Below, one piece after another: positions 26,573-35,035 of a stretch of 64,000 nt of DNA. Origin of the DNA: Dryocola clanedunensis (GTDB lineage: Bacteria > Pseudomonadota > Gammaproteobacteria > Enterobacterales > Enterobacteriaceae); assembly GCF_025215155.1 (NCBI RefSeq), contig NZ_JALHAM010000103.1, one strand, 5' to 3'. The position numbers were made by a program, and so were the translations under genes. The notes beneath the pieces were generated by a model. That model was given only the letters and a program-made list of their open reading frames with translations. It searched no databases and was not told the DNA's origin. Each line of letters begins with the position of its first letter. Position 1 is the first letter of the stretch.

Positions 26573-27064
26573 TCAGTCGCGGAAGTTTTTAAACTGGAAC
26601 GGCTGCCCCAGATCGCCACCACGAACCAGCGCCATTGCGCCCTGCAGGTCGTCACGAGATTTACCCGTTACGCGTAGCTCTTCGCCCTGAATCTGCACCT
26701 GAACTTTTGCTTTGCTGTCTTTAATCAGCTTCACAATTTTCTTGGCGATCGGCGCTTCGATGCCCTGCTTGAGCTTCGCTTCCACGCTCCAGGTTTTACC
26801 GCTGTGGGTAAACTCCTCGGGCACATCGATAGATGCACCTTCAATGCCGCGCTTGAGCAGCTTGGCACGCAGAATATCCAGTAGCTGGTTGACCTGGAAA
26901 TCAGACTCGCTGGCTACCTTGATAGACTGATTTTTTTCATTCAGTTCAAAGGTCGCCGGGACGTTGCGAAAATCGAAACGAGTCGCGACTTCACGCTCTG
27001 CGTTTTCAATCGCGTTACGGACTTCTTGCATATCAATTTCAGACACGATGTCAAAAGATGGCAT
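26573..27064 (-). CDS. yajQ: YajQ, nucleotide-binding protein
   Basis: The 163-residue YajQ family protein has two ferredoxin-like domains with the MPSFDIVSEIDMQEVRNAI start. Length equals E. coli. Members bind nucleotides or RNA and one Xanthomonas homologue binds cyclic di-GMP; the enterobacterial role is not settled. It is convergent with yajR and divergent from panE. Confidence 0.96.
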   Translation of the reverse strand: MPSFDIVSEIDMQEVRNAIENAEREVATRFDFRNVPATFELNEKNQSIKVASESDFQVNQLLDILRAKLLKRGIEGASIDVPEEFTHSGKTWSVEAKLKQGIEAPIAKKIVKLIKDSKAKVQVQIQGEELRVTGKSRDDLQGAMALVRGGDLGQPFQFKNFRD

Positions 27065-27202
27065 GTTTTCTTCTCCCTCTCTTTTTTGTTGCGTTGCATA
27101 ATACCCGCTGGGCCACGCAAAACAACCCGTTAAAACAGGAGAGAGCCCGATATAATATAGAATACGTAAAACATCCGCGCAGGTTGTGGATGGGGAGGCA
27201 AC

Positions 27203-28117
27203 ATGAAAATCACCGTACTGGGATGCGGTGCGCTAGGTCAGCTTTGGCTGGCAGCGCTGATAAAACAAGGACATGAAGTCCAGGGCTGGTTACGAGTTCC
27301 CCAACCTTTCTGTCCGGTCAATCTGGTAGATGTGGATGGCAATACTTTTAATGAATCGCTGACCGCCAACGATCCGGATTTCCTCGCCGGCAGCGATCTG
27401 CTGCTGGTTACGCTCAAAGCCTGGCAGGTTTCAGGTGCAGTAAAAACGCTCGCCGCGACGCTGCCTGAATCCAGCCCGATCCTGCTGTTGCACAACGGTA
27501 TGGGAACGCAGGAAGAACTGAAGATGCTGCGTCAGCCAGTTCTACTGGGTGTGACCACTCATGCCGCAAGGCGAGACGGCAATGTTATCGTGCACGTCGC
27601 CCGTGGCACCACTCACGTAGGGCCAGGCAATGCCGCAGGGAGCGACTTTAGTCGCCTGGCAGAAACGCTGCATCACGCACTGCCTGACGTGGCCTGGCAC
27701 GATAACATCCTGCCCGCCAGCTGGAAAAAACTCACGGTTAACTGCGTGATAAACCCGCTGACGGCTTTGTACAACTGCCCTAACGGCGAGTTGAAGCATC
27801 ATTACGACGAGGTGGTGAGTATTTGTGACGAAGTAGCGCAGGTTATGGAGCGTGAAGGTCACCATACCTCAGCGGATAGCCTGCTCTACTACGTTGAGCA
27901 GGTTATCGACAGCACCGCCGCGAATATCTCTTCGATGCTGCAGGATCTTCGTGTGCAGCGGCACACGGAAATCGACTATATCACCGGCTATTTACTCCAG
28001 CGTGCGCGGGCCCACGGCCTGACCCTGCCGGTAAATAGCCGACTCTACGAGCAGATTAAGCGTAAGGAGAATGAATATGAGCGCTCAAGCTCTGGTCTGC
28101 CTGGCACCTGGGACTGA
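27203..28117 (+). CDS. panE: PanE, 2-dehydropantoate 2-reductase
   Basis: The 304-residue ketopantoate reductase makes pantoate with NADPH in the pantothenate and coenzyme A pathway. The Rossmann glycine motif GCGALG is at residues 7-12, the catalytic Lys lies in SWKKLTVNCVINP, and the C-terminal glutamate in HTEIDYI. The last 41 bases overlap yajL in another frame. Confidence 0.97.
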   Translation: MKITVLGCGALGQLWLAALIKQGHEVQGWLRVPQPFCPVNLVDVDGNTFNESLTANDPDFLAGSDLLLVTLKAWQVSGAVKTLAATLPESSPILLLHNGMGTQEELKMLRQPVLLGVTTHAARRDGNVIVHVARGTTHVGPGNAAGSDFSRLAETLHHALPDVAWHDNILPASWKKLTVNCVINPLTALYNCPNGELKHHYDEVVSICDEVAQVMEREGHHTSADSLLYYVEQVIDSTAANISSMLQDLRVQRHTEIDYITGYLLQRARAHGLTLPVNSRLYEQIKRKENEYERSSSGLPGTWD

Positions 28118-28670
28118 AGAAACCGAAGCCGTCACCACCATCGACCTGCTGGTCCGCGCGGGCATCAAAGTGACAACCGCGAGCGTTGCCAGCGACGGTA
28201 ACCTCATCGTCACCTGTTCACGCGGCGTGAAAATCGTCGCCGATGCCCCGCTGGTGGAAGTTGCCGATGGTGAGTTCGACGTCATTGTTCTGCCCGGCGG
28301 CCTGAAAGGCGCGGAGTGCTTCCGCGACAGCCCGCTGCTGGTGGAAACCGTGCGCCAGTTTCATCTCTCCGGTCGTATCGTCGCCACCCTCTGTGCGGCG
28401 GCCGGCACGGTGCTGGTGCCCCACGAGATCTTCCCGATTGGCAATATGACCGGCTTCCCCGGTCTGAAAGAGACGATCCCTGAAGGCCAGTGGCAAGACA
28501 AACGCGTGGTCTGGGACCCGCGTGTGAATTTGCTCACCAGCCAGGGGCCAGGAACAGCCATTGATTTTGCATTGAAGATTATCGACCTGCTGGTTGGGCG
28601 CGAGAAGGCCCATGAAGTGTCGCAGCAGCTGGTGATGGCTGCCGGAATTTATAGCTATCGGGATTTTTAA
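28077..28670 (+). CDS. yajL: YajL, DJ-1/PfpI-family protein-repair chaperone
   Basis: The 197-residue DJ-1 superfamily protein has the nucleophile-elbow cysteine in ATLCAAAGT and the conserved PGG of LPGGLKGAE. E. coli YajL protects proteins against oxidative and glycation damage; the substrate question is debated in the literature. Two ATG codons are available: 28077 is preferred because AAGGAG lies 7 bases upstream, whereas 28071 is only one base from it. The gene overlaps the panE 3' end, so the two are probably co-translated. Confidence 0.95.
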   Translation: MSAQALVCLAPGTEETEAVTTIDLLVRAGIKVTTASVASDGNLIVTCSRGVKIVADAPLVEVADGEFDVIVLPGGLKGAECFRDSPLLVETVRQFHLSGRIVATLCAAAGTVLVPHEIFPIGNMTGFPGLKETIPEGQWQDKRVVWDPRVNLLTSQGPGTAIDFALKIIDLLVGREKAHEVSQQLVMAAGIYSYRDF

Positions 28671-28671
28671 T

Positions 28672-28766
28672 CCCCTCACCCTAACCCTCTCCCCAAAGGG
28701 GCGAGGGGACTGGAGCAGTGATGAATTCCCTCTCTCCCTTTCAGGGAGAGGGCCGGGTGAGGGTAA
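28672..28766. repeat. Long imperfect palindrome between yajL and thiI
   Basis: The 95 bases between convergent genes read CCCTCACCCTAACCCTCTCC at the left and GGGAGAGGGCCGGGTGAGGG at the right, forming a long interrupted stem. An inner small hairpin, TCCCC-AAA-GGGGCGAGGGGA, lies in the left arm. The family of such 'CCCTCACCCTAACCC' elements is common between genes of enterobacteria and pseudomonads and acts as a bidirectional end of transcripts. Confidence 0.8.
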
Positions 28767-28768
28767 AA

Positions 28769-30217
28769 CTACGGGCGGTAAACCTTAACGTTATTAAAGC
28801 CCTGCTCGCGCAGGTACAGCGCCTGCAGGCGGCTCATCACGCCGCGTTCGCACCACAGCAGATAGGTTTTGCTCTGGTCCAGATCGCCAAACTTCGTGCT
28901 CAGCTTGTAGAACGGTAGTGAAGCAACCTCGATCCCTTCCGGCTTAAACGGCTTCTCGTCCTGCTCGTCGATAGAGCGGATATCCAGCAGCACGTCATTC
29001 GGCGCAAAAGCATCAACCGTTTCAACTTCCGTCACCACTTCTTTGCTCTGCGTGGCGATATCACGGATATCGATGTTGGTGGCTTCTTCCACCACGCGAT
29101 CCAGAATCGAGAAGTCGAAGTTCTCTTCTTCCGCTTCGATCTTCGCCTTCACCGCCTTCACGGTGGGGCTTTTCGAGATCACGCCGCAGTATTCCGGCAT
29201 GGTGCGGGCAAAATCAGCGGTGCCGATTTCACGGGCCAGATCGATGATGTGCTCTTTATCGTGAGAGATAAGCGGGCGGAGGATCAGCGTATCGGAAACG
29301 TTGTCGATAAGACGCAGGTTGGTCAGCGTCTGGCTGGAAACCTGGCCCAGCGCTTCGCCGGTGACCAGCGCCTGCACGCCGTAGCGTTCTGCCACACGGG
29401 AGGCCGCACGCACAAACATACGTTTGAGTACCACGCCCATCTGCCCGTCTTCGACTTTCTCGAGGATTTCGCCCACTACAGGTTCGAAGTTGATCGCCAC
29501 GAAGCGCACTCGATGGGAGCTGCCGAAGCGGTTCCACAGATAGTGAGCAACCTGCTTAACGCCGATTTCGTGCGCGGCACCGCCGAGATTAAAGAAGCAG
29601 TAGTGCACGCGGCAGCCGCGGCGCATCAACATATAGCTGGAAACGCCGGAGTCGAAACCGCCGGAGATCAGCGACAGCACGTCTTCCTGGGTACCAATCG
29701 GGAAACCGCCGATACCTTCGTAACGCCCTTTCACCAGCAGCAGACGGTCGTTTTCGATTTCCAGATTAACGGTCACGTCCGGATGGGTCAGCTTCACGCG
29801 AGCGGACTCGATATGTTGATTAAGACCGCCGCCAACATAGCGTTCCACTTCAATGGAGCTAAACTCATGCTTACCGCGACGCTTTACGCGCACGCAGAAG
29901 GATTTGCCTTCCAGCTTGTCGCGGTAGAGTTCCAGCGCCTGTTCAAAGATATTGTGCATATCGGTGAACGGCTCATCCTCGACTTCAAGAATATGGTGGA
30001 TGCCGGGAATGCGGGTCAGCGCTTCGCGAATGGCGATACGCTGGTTTTCATCTTTGGCGCGGACTTCGATATTGTCCCAGTGACGGACAACCGCCAGATC
30101 TTCATCGTAGTGTTTTAGAACGTTACGAATGTTCCCCGTGAGCATCTTAATAAAGCGTATGCGCACAGATTGACTCTTGATGGTGATTTCCGGGAACAAT
30201 TTAATGATAAACTTCAT
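28769..30217 (-). CDS. thiI: ThiI, tRNA 4-thiouridine synthetase / thiamin thiazole sulfur carrier enzyme
   Basis: The 482-residue ThiI has a ferredoxin-like domain and THUMP RNA-binding domain (to about 165). Its PP-loop ATP pyrophosphatase has the SGGFDSG motif near 180, and the C-terminal rhodanese domain carries the persulfide cysteine in LLWCERGVM (Cys456 in E. coli numbering) plus Cys344 in MPEYCGV. It makes s4U8 in tRNA and supplies sulfur for thiamin. The start at MKFIIKLFPE gives the E. coli length; nine open codons before it are ignored. Confidence 0.98.
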   Translation of the reverse strand: MKFIIKLFPEITIKSQSVRIRFIKMLTGNIRNVLKHYDEDLAVVRHWDNIEVRAKDENQRIAIREALTRIPGIHHILEVEDEPFTDMHNIFEQALELYRDKLEGKSFCVRVKRRGKHEFSSIEVERYVGGGLNQHIESARVKLTHPDVTVNLEIENDRLLLVKGRYEGIGGFPIGTQEDVLSLISGGFDSGVSSYMLMRRGCRVHYCFFNLGGAAHEIGVKQVAHYLWNRFGSSHRVRFVAINFEPVVGEILEKVEDGQMGVVLKRMFVRAASRVAERYGVQALVTGEALGQVSSQTLTNLRLIDNVSDTLILRPLISHDKEHIIDLAREIGTADFARTMPEYCGVISKSPTVKAVKAKIEAEEENFDFSILDRVVEEATNIDIRDIATQSKEVVTEVETVDAFAPNDVLLDIRSIDEQDEKPFKPEGIEVASLPFYKLSTKFGDLDQSKTYLLWCERGVMSRLQALYLREQGFNNVKVYRP

Positions 30218-30407
30218 GGCGCTCATGATTTGTTGGTGAGCCATACATGAGATGAATCATGCGGGCTGGAAGACTTAAAGACTTGCAAAGGCGCGATGCC
30301 CTGCATCCGAGGCGCGAAAGTATATCACTAACAGCTTGCCATAGCGTTACACAATTGAGTCCGCTACCATGGCGGGGTTGCACAATTATTAGAGTCAGAC
30401 ATTCACT

Positions 30408-30650
30408 ATGCCGAAAAAAACCGAAGTCCCTGCCAGCTTTGAAACCGCGCTTGTGGAACTTGAGCAGATTGTTACTCGTCTGGAAGGCGGCGAACTGCCG
30501 CTGGAAGAGGCGTTAAATGAATTCGAACGCGGCGTGCAGCTGGCCCGTCAAGGTCAGGTGAAGCTGCAACAGGCCGAGCAGCGCGTACAGATCCTGCTTA
30601 GCGACAGCGAAGATGCGCCCCTCAAGCCTTTCACGCCGGACGCCGAGTAA
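30408..30650 (+). CDS. xseB: XseB, exodeoxyribonuclease VII small subunit
   Basis: The 80-residue helical small subunit has the family core FETALVELEQIV and LEEALNEFERGV. Several copies assemble with XseA to degrade single-stranded DNA. It is the first gene of the xseB-ispA-dxs unit; its TAA is immediately followed by the ispA ATG. It is divergent from thiI. Confidence 0.97.
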   Translation: MPKKTEVPASFETALVELEQIVTRLEGGELPLEEALNEFERGVQLARQGQVKLQQAEQRVQILLSDSEDAPLKPFTPDAE

Positions 30651-31550
30651 ATGGATTTGAATCACGACCTTCAGGCCCATGCTGAACGAGCCAATGCGGC
30701 ACTGCTGCGTTTCTTAGCCCCGCTGCCGTTTCAGAGCAGTCCTCTGGTTGAAGCGATGCACTATGGCGCACTATTTGGCGGTAAACGCCTTCGTCCGTTC
30801 CTGGTCTATGCGACCGGCGAAATGTTCGGCGTAGCAGATGAAGCTCTCGATGCCCCTGCCGCAGCGGTAGAATGCATTCATGCTTATTCATTGATCCACG
30901 ACGATCTGCCCGCCATGGATGATGACGATCTGCGCCGCGGCCAGCCGACCTGCCATATTAAATTTGGTGAAGCGAATGCGATTCTTGCCGGAGACGCCCT
31001 GCAAACGCTGGCGTTTTCTATACTCAGTGATGCCCCGATGCCCGGCGTTGATATTGCCGACCGTCTGGCGATGGTCAAAGAGCTGGCGGCGGCCAGCGGC
31101 GTGGCCGGAATGTGCGGCGGACAGGCATTGGATCTCGAGGCAGAAGGCAAACGCTCAACGCTCGAAGAGCTGGAACGTATTCACCGCCATAAAACCGGCG
31201 CGCTTATCCGTTCTGCGGTTCGTCTTGGTGCATTGAGCGCAGGGGCCGCAGGCCACAACGCTCTGCCGCTGCTTGACCGTTACGCTGACTGTATCGGCCT
31301 GGCTTTCCAGGTACAGGACGACATTCTGGATGTCATCGGCGACACCGCTACGCTTGGCAAGCGTCAGGGTGCCGATCAGCAGCTGGGCAAAAGTACCTAT
31401 CCGGCGCTGCTGGGTCTGGAACAGGCTAAAGCGAAAGCGTGGGATCTCTACCAGGAGTCGCTACGCGCGTTAGAAGGTCTTGCCGCGCAGTCGTTAGACA
31501 CATCCGCACTGGAAGCGTTAGCGAGCTATATCATCCAACGTGATAAATAA
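30651..31550 (+). CDS. ispA: IspA, farnesyl diphosphate synthase
   Basis: The 299-residue trans-prenyltransferase has the first aspartate-rich motif DDLPAMDDDD near residue 84 and the second DDILD near 224, plus GGKRLRP near the N-terminus. It condenses IPP with DMAPP and GPP to give farnesyl diphosphate for quinones, undecaprenyl phosphate and haem O (see cyoE). It abuts xseB directly and is 13 bases from dxs. Confidence 0.98.
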   Translation: MDLNHDLQAHAERANAALLRFLAPLPFQSSPLVEAMHYGALFGGKRLRPFLVYATGEMFGVADEALDAPAAAVECIHAYSLIHDDLPAMDDDDLRRGQPTCHIKFGEANAILAGDALQTLAFSILSDAPMPGVDIADRLAMVKELAAASGVAGMCGGQALDLEAEGKRSTLEELERIHRHKTGALIRSAVRLGALSAGAAGHNALPLLDRYADCIGLAFQVQDDILDVIGDTATLGKRQGADQQLGKSTYPALLGLEQAKAKAWDLYQESLRALEGLAAQSLDTSALEALASYIIQRDK

Positions 31551-31563
31551 TAATGAGTTTCTG

Positions 31564-33426
31564 ATGAGTTTTGATATTGCCAAATACCCGACCCTTGCGC
31601 TGGTTGATACCACACAAGAGCTGCGCACGCTGCCGAAAGAGAGCCTGCCGAAGCTGTGTGATGAGCTGCGCCGCTACCTGCTGGACAGCGTCAGCCGCTC
31701 CAGCGGGCATTTTGCCTCCGGGCTTGGCACGGTAGAGCTGACCGTTGCGCTGCACTATGTCTACAACACGCCGTTCGACCAGCTGATCTGGGACGTGGGC
31801 CACCAGGCCTACCCTCATAAGATCCTCACCGGACGTCGCGATAAAATTGGCACTATCCGCCAGAAAGGTGGCCTGCACCCGTTCCCATGGCGTGCGGAAA
31901 GTGAATACGACGTGCTGAGCGTTGGCCACTCCTCTACCTCTATCAGCGCGGGGATCGGTATTGCCGTCGCTGCGGGTAAAGAAGGTCAGGATCGCCGCAC
32001 GGTTTGCGTAATTGGCGATGGTGCGATCACCGCAGGTATGGCTTTTGAAGCCATGAACCACGCGGGTGATATCCGCCCGGACATGTTAGTGGTGCTCAAC
32101 GACAACGAAATGTCGATCTCCGAAAACGTGGGCGCGCTGAACAACCATCTGGCACAGTTACTCTCCGGCAAGCTCTACTCCAGCCTGCGTGAAGGCGGCA
32201 AAAAAGTCTTCTCCGGCGTGCCGCCAATCAAAGAGCTGCTCAAGCGTACCGAAGAGCATATCAAAGGGATGGTTGTGCCGGGCACGCTGTTTGAAGAGCT
32301 TGGCTTTAACTATATCGGGCCGGTAGATGGACACGATGTGATTGGACTGGTGAATACGCTGAAGAATATGCGTGGCCTGACGGGCCCGCAGTTCCTGCAC
32401 GTCATGACCAAAAAAGGGCGTGGCTACGCGCCGGCTGAAAAAGATCCGATCAGCTTCCACGCTGTACCTAAATTCGATCATACCAGCGGCACCCTGCCAA
32501 AAAGCGCGGGCGGCCTGCCGAGCTACTCCAAAATCTTCGGTAACTGGCTGTGCGAAACCGCCGCCATCGATGACAAACTCATGGCCGTGACGCCAGCAAT
32601 GCGCGAAGGCTCCGGCATGGTTGAGTTTTCACGCCAGTATCCGGGCCAGTATTTCGACGTTGCCATTGCCGAGCAGCACGCGGTGACCTTTGCTGCGGGC
32701 CTTGCGATTGGCGGCTACAAGCCAGTTGTCGCCATCTACTCGACGTTCCTGCAACGAGCCTACGATCAGGTCATTCACGACGTCGCTATTCAGAAACTGC
32801 CGGTGCTGTTTGCCATCGACCGTGCAGGTATCGTCGGCGCAGACGGCCAAACGCACCAGGGCGCGTTCGATCTCTCCTTCATGCGCTGCATACCGGGGAT
32901 GGTCATCATGACGCCGAGCGATGAGAACGAATGCCGCCAGATGCTACACACCGGCTACCACTACAACGATGGCCCAAGCGCGGTACGTTACCCGCGCGGT
33001 AACGGCACGGGCGCTGATCTCCAGCCGCTGGAATGCCTGCCGATTGGCAAAGGCGTGAAGAAGCGCGAAGGCGAGAAAGTCGCCCTGCTGAACTTCGGTA
33101 CGCTGCTGGAAGATGCGGCTAAGGTCGCAGAATCACTGAACGCTACGCTGGTGGACATGCGCTTCGTGAAGCCGCTTGATGAATCGCTGATTCTGGAACT
33201 GGCCGCCGGCCACGACCTGCTCGTCACCATCGAAGAGAATGCTGTTCAGGGCGGTGCGGGCAGCGGCGTGAATGAAGTGCTGATGGCCAACCGCAAGCTG
33301 GTGCAGGTTCTTAATATTGGCCTGCCTGATTTCTTCATTCCCCAGGGCACACAGGAAGAGGCCCGCGCGGCGATCGGCCTGGACGCTGAAGGCATCGAAG
33401 CGAAAATCCGCAGCTGGCTCCAGTAA
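31564..33426 (+). CDS. dxs: Dxs, 1-deoxy-D-xylulose-5-phosphate synthase
   Basis: The 620-residue thiamin diphosphate enzyme makes DXP from pyruvate and glyceraldehyde-3-phosphate, the first step of the MEP isoprenoid pathway. The TPP motif GDGAITAGMAFEAMN and VLNDNEMSI lie around residues 150-185, and the transketolase pyrimidine-binding domain with AIAEQHAVTFAAG near 370. The ATG at 31564 (MSFDIAKYPTLAL) is the family start; the frame opens eight codons earlier inside ispA. Confidence 0.98.
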   Translation: MSFDIAKYPTLALVDTTQELRTLPKESLPKLCDELRRYLLDSVSRSSGHFASGLGTVELTVALHYVYNTPFDQLIWDVGHQAYPHKILTGRRDKIGTIRQKGGLHPFPWRAESEYDVLSVGHSSTSISAGIGIAVAAGKEGQDRRTVCVIGDGAITAGMAFEAMNHAGDIRPDMLVVLNDNEMSISENVGALNNHLAQLLSGKLYSSLREGGKKVFSGVPPIKELLKRTEEHIKGMVVPGTLFEELGFNYIGPVDGHDVIGLVNTLKNMRGLTGPQFLHVMTKKGRGYAPAEKDPISFHAVPKFDHTSGTLPKSAGGLPSYSKIFGNWLCETAAIDDKLMAVTPAMREGSGMVEFSRQYPGQYFDVAIAEQHAVTFAAGLAIGGYKPVVAIYSTFLQRAYDQVIHDVAIQKLPVLFAIDRAGIVGADGQTHQGAFDLSFMRCIPGMVIMTPSDENECRQMLHTGYHYNDGPSAVRYPRGNGTGADLQPLECLPIGKGVKKREGEKVALLNFGTLLEDAAKVAESLNATLVDMRFVKPLDESLILELAAGHDLLVTIEENAVQGGAGSGVNEVLMANRKLVQVLNIGLPDFFIPQGTQEEARAAIGLDAEGIEAKIRSWLQ

Positions 33427-33437
33427 TCCTCTCCTCC

Positions 33438-33474
33438 GCTCCTGCTATGCTTTATGAACATACATAGCAGGAGC
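33438..33474 (+). promoter_or_regulatory. Hairpin covering the yajO ribosome binding site
   Basis: GCTCCTGCTATG and CATAGCAGGAGC form a perfect 12-bp stem with a 13-base loop in the gap between dxs and yajO. The Shine-Dalgarno sequence AGGAG (33469-33473) that serves yajO lies inside the 3' arm, so the folded RNA should hide it. There is no T-run after the stem, so it is not an ordinary intrinsic terminator. Confidence 0.6.
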
Positions 33475-33480
33475 GAAACC

Positions 33481-34464
33481 ATGCAGTACAACACCTTAGG
33501 AATAACCGATCTCAAGGTTTCCCGTCTTTGCCTCGGCTGCATGACGTTTGGCGAGCCTGAGCGAGGGAATCACGCCTGGACCCTTCCCGAAGAGAGCAGC
33601 CGCCTCATCATCAAGCACGCCATCGATAACGGCATTAACTTCTTTGATACCGCCAACAGCTATTCAGACGGTAGCAGCGAAGAGATTGTCGGGCGCGCGC
33701 TGAGGGACTTTGCGCGCCGGGAAGAGATCGTGCTGGCCACCAAAGTCTATTACCCGGTTGGCGATCTGCCGCAGGGCTTGTCCCGCGGCCAGATTATGCG
33801 TTCCATTGACGATAGCCTGCACCGTCTGGGCACCGACTATGTCGATCTGCTGCAAATCCACCGCTGGGACTATGACACGCCAATCGAAGAGACCCTTGAG
33901 GCGCTGAACGACGTGGTGAAATCAGGCAAAGCCCGCTATATCGGCGCTTCGTCGATGCACAGTAAGCAATTTGCTCAGGCTCTGGCGTTGCAGCATCAGC
34001 ACGGCTGGGCCAGATTTGTCACCATGCAGGATCACTACAATCTGATCTACCGCGAAGAAGAGCTGGATATGCTGCCGCTGTGCTACGAGCAGGGCGTGGC
34101 GGTTATCCCATGGAGCCCGCTGGCGCGCGGGAAATTAACTCGCCCGTGGGGTGATACCACGGCCCGCTCCGTCTCAGATGAGGTCGGCAAAACGCTGTAC
34201 GAGGAAAGCGAGGAAACAAGGCAGAACGACGCGGTGATTGCCGAGCGGCTGGCAAACGTGGCGGCGGACAGAAACGCTTCCCGCGCGCAAATCGCACTGG
34301 CCTGGCTGCTGAGCAAACCGGGCATTGCCGCACCGATTATTGGCGTGTCGCGTGAGCATCAGCTGGATGATTTACTGGGGGCGGTGGATATTACGTTAAA
34401 ACCGGAGGAGATTGCCGAGCTGGAAACGCCTTATCAGCCTCATAAGGTCGCGGGATTTAAGTAA
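33481..34464 (+). CDS. yajO: YajO, aldo-keto reductase
   Basis: The 327-residue TIM-barrel oxidoreductase has the AKR signatures FDTANSYSDGSSEE (catalytic Asp and Tyr), LQIHRWDYDT, and a C-terminal NADPH-binding PIIGVSRE. It matches E. coli YajO, three residues longer. YajO has been linked to ribose-5-phosphate reduction and thiamin-related or DXP metabolism, but the natural substrate is uncertain. ATG at 33481 follows AGGAG by 7 bases. Confidence 0.95.
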   Translation: MQYNTLGITDLKVSRLCLGCMTFGEPERGNHAWTLPEESSRLIIKHAIDNGINFFDTANSYSDGSSEEIVGRALRDFARREEIVLATKVYYPVGDLPQGLSRGQIMRSIDDSLHRLGTDYVDLLQIHRWDYDTPIEETLEALNDVVKSGKARYIGASSMHSKQFAQALALQHQHGWARFVTMQDHYNLIYREEELDMLPLCYEQGVAVIPWSPLARGKLTRPWGDTTARSVSDEVGKTLYEESEETRQNDAVIAERLANVAADRNASRAQIALAWLLSKPGIAAPIIGVSREHQLDDLLGAVDITLKPEEIAELETPYQPHKVAGFK

Positions 34465-34471
34465 TTTTATT

Positions 34472-34525
34472 CGGATGACGCTGCGCTTATCCGACCTACG
34501 GTAAGATAAGCGCAGCGTCGCCCAC
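34472..34525. repeat. REP-like palindromic element after yajO
   Basis: GACGCTGCGCTTAT (34477-34490) and ATAAGCGCAGCGTC (34506-34519) form a perfect 14-bp stem around CCGACCTACGGTAAG. This is the usual form of enterobacterial repetitive extragenic palindromes. It lies between convergent yajO and pgpA and may stabilise both transcripts. Confidence 0.85.
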
Positions 34526-34528
34526 CAC

Positions 34529-35035
34529 TTAAATCAGCCCAATCGGCCAGTGGTGGCCAACCACATAGATAATGCCCGCCGCGATCACCCCGGCGATGAT
34601 ATCGTCGACCATGATCCCCATGCCGCCGTGGACGTTGCGATCGAACCAGCGGATCGGCCACGGCTTCCAGATATCGAGAATACGGAAGATCACAAAGCCC
34701 GCGGCAACCCAGCGCCAGTCGTTGATCGGCAGCGCCATCAGCGTTATCCACATGCCGAGGAACTCATCCCACACGATGCTGCCGTGGTCATGAACGCCCA
34801 TGTCGCGTGCGGTCTGGTGACACAGATAAACGCCGATACAAATGCCGAGCATGATCACCATGGAGTAGAGCTGCCACGGTAAAAACGTCATCAAATACCA
34901 GAACGGGATCGCCGCAAGCGATCCCGCTGTACCCGGCATAATTGGGCTCAAACCACTGCCGAAACCGGTAGCTAACAGATGCCACGGGTTGCGCAGATTC
35001 AGACGACTTTTGGCAACATCTTTAGAGCGTGGCAA
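34529..35035 (-). CDS. pgpA: PgpA, phosphatidylglycerophosphatase A
   Basis: The 168-residue membrane phosphatase removes phosphate from phosphatidylglycerophosphate. It has the GTAGSLAAIPFW and HDHGSIVWDEFLGMW motifs and about four membrane segments. No ATG is available at the expected start: where E. coli encodes Met-Thr-Ile-Leu-Pro, this sequence reads ACG-ATC-ACT-TTG-CCA. I therefore use TTG at 35035, which has AGGA 10 bases upstream; an ATC start is the alternative. It overlaps the end of thiL by 14 bases, so translation is coupled. Confidence 0.93.
   Translation of the reverse strand: MPRSKDVAKSRLNLRNPWHLLATGFGSGLSPIMPGTAGSLAAIPFWYLMTFLPWQLYSMVIMLGICIGVYLCHQTARDMGVHDHGSIVWDEFLGMWITLMALPINDWRWVAAGFVIFRILDIWKPWPIRWFDRNVHGGMGIMVDDIIAGVIAAGIIYVVGHHWPIGLI

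Noticed and set aside
25519..26655. 378-codon open frame on the minus strand opposite yajR
   Set aside because: Complement of a clear 12-helix transporter; rich in His/Gln/Arg as expected of an antisense shadow.
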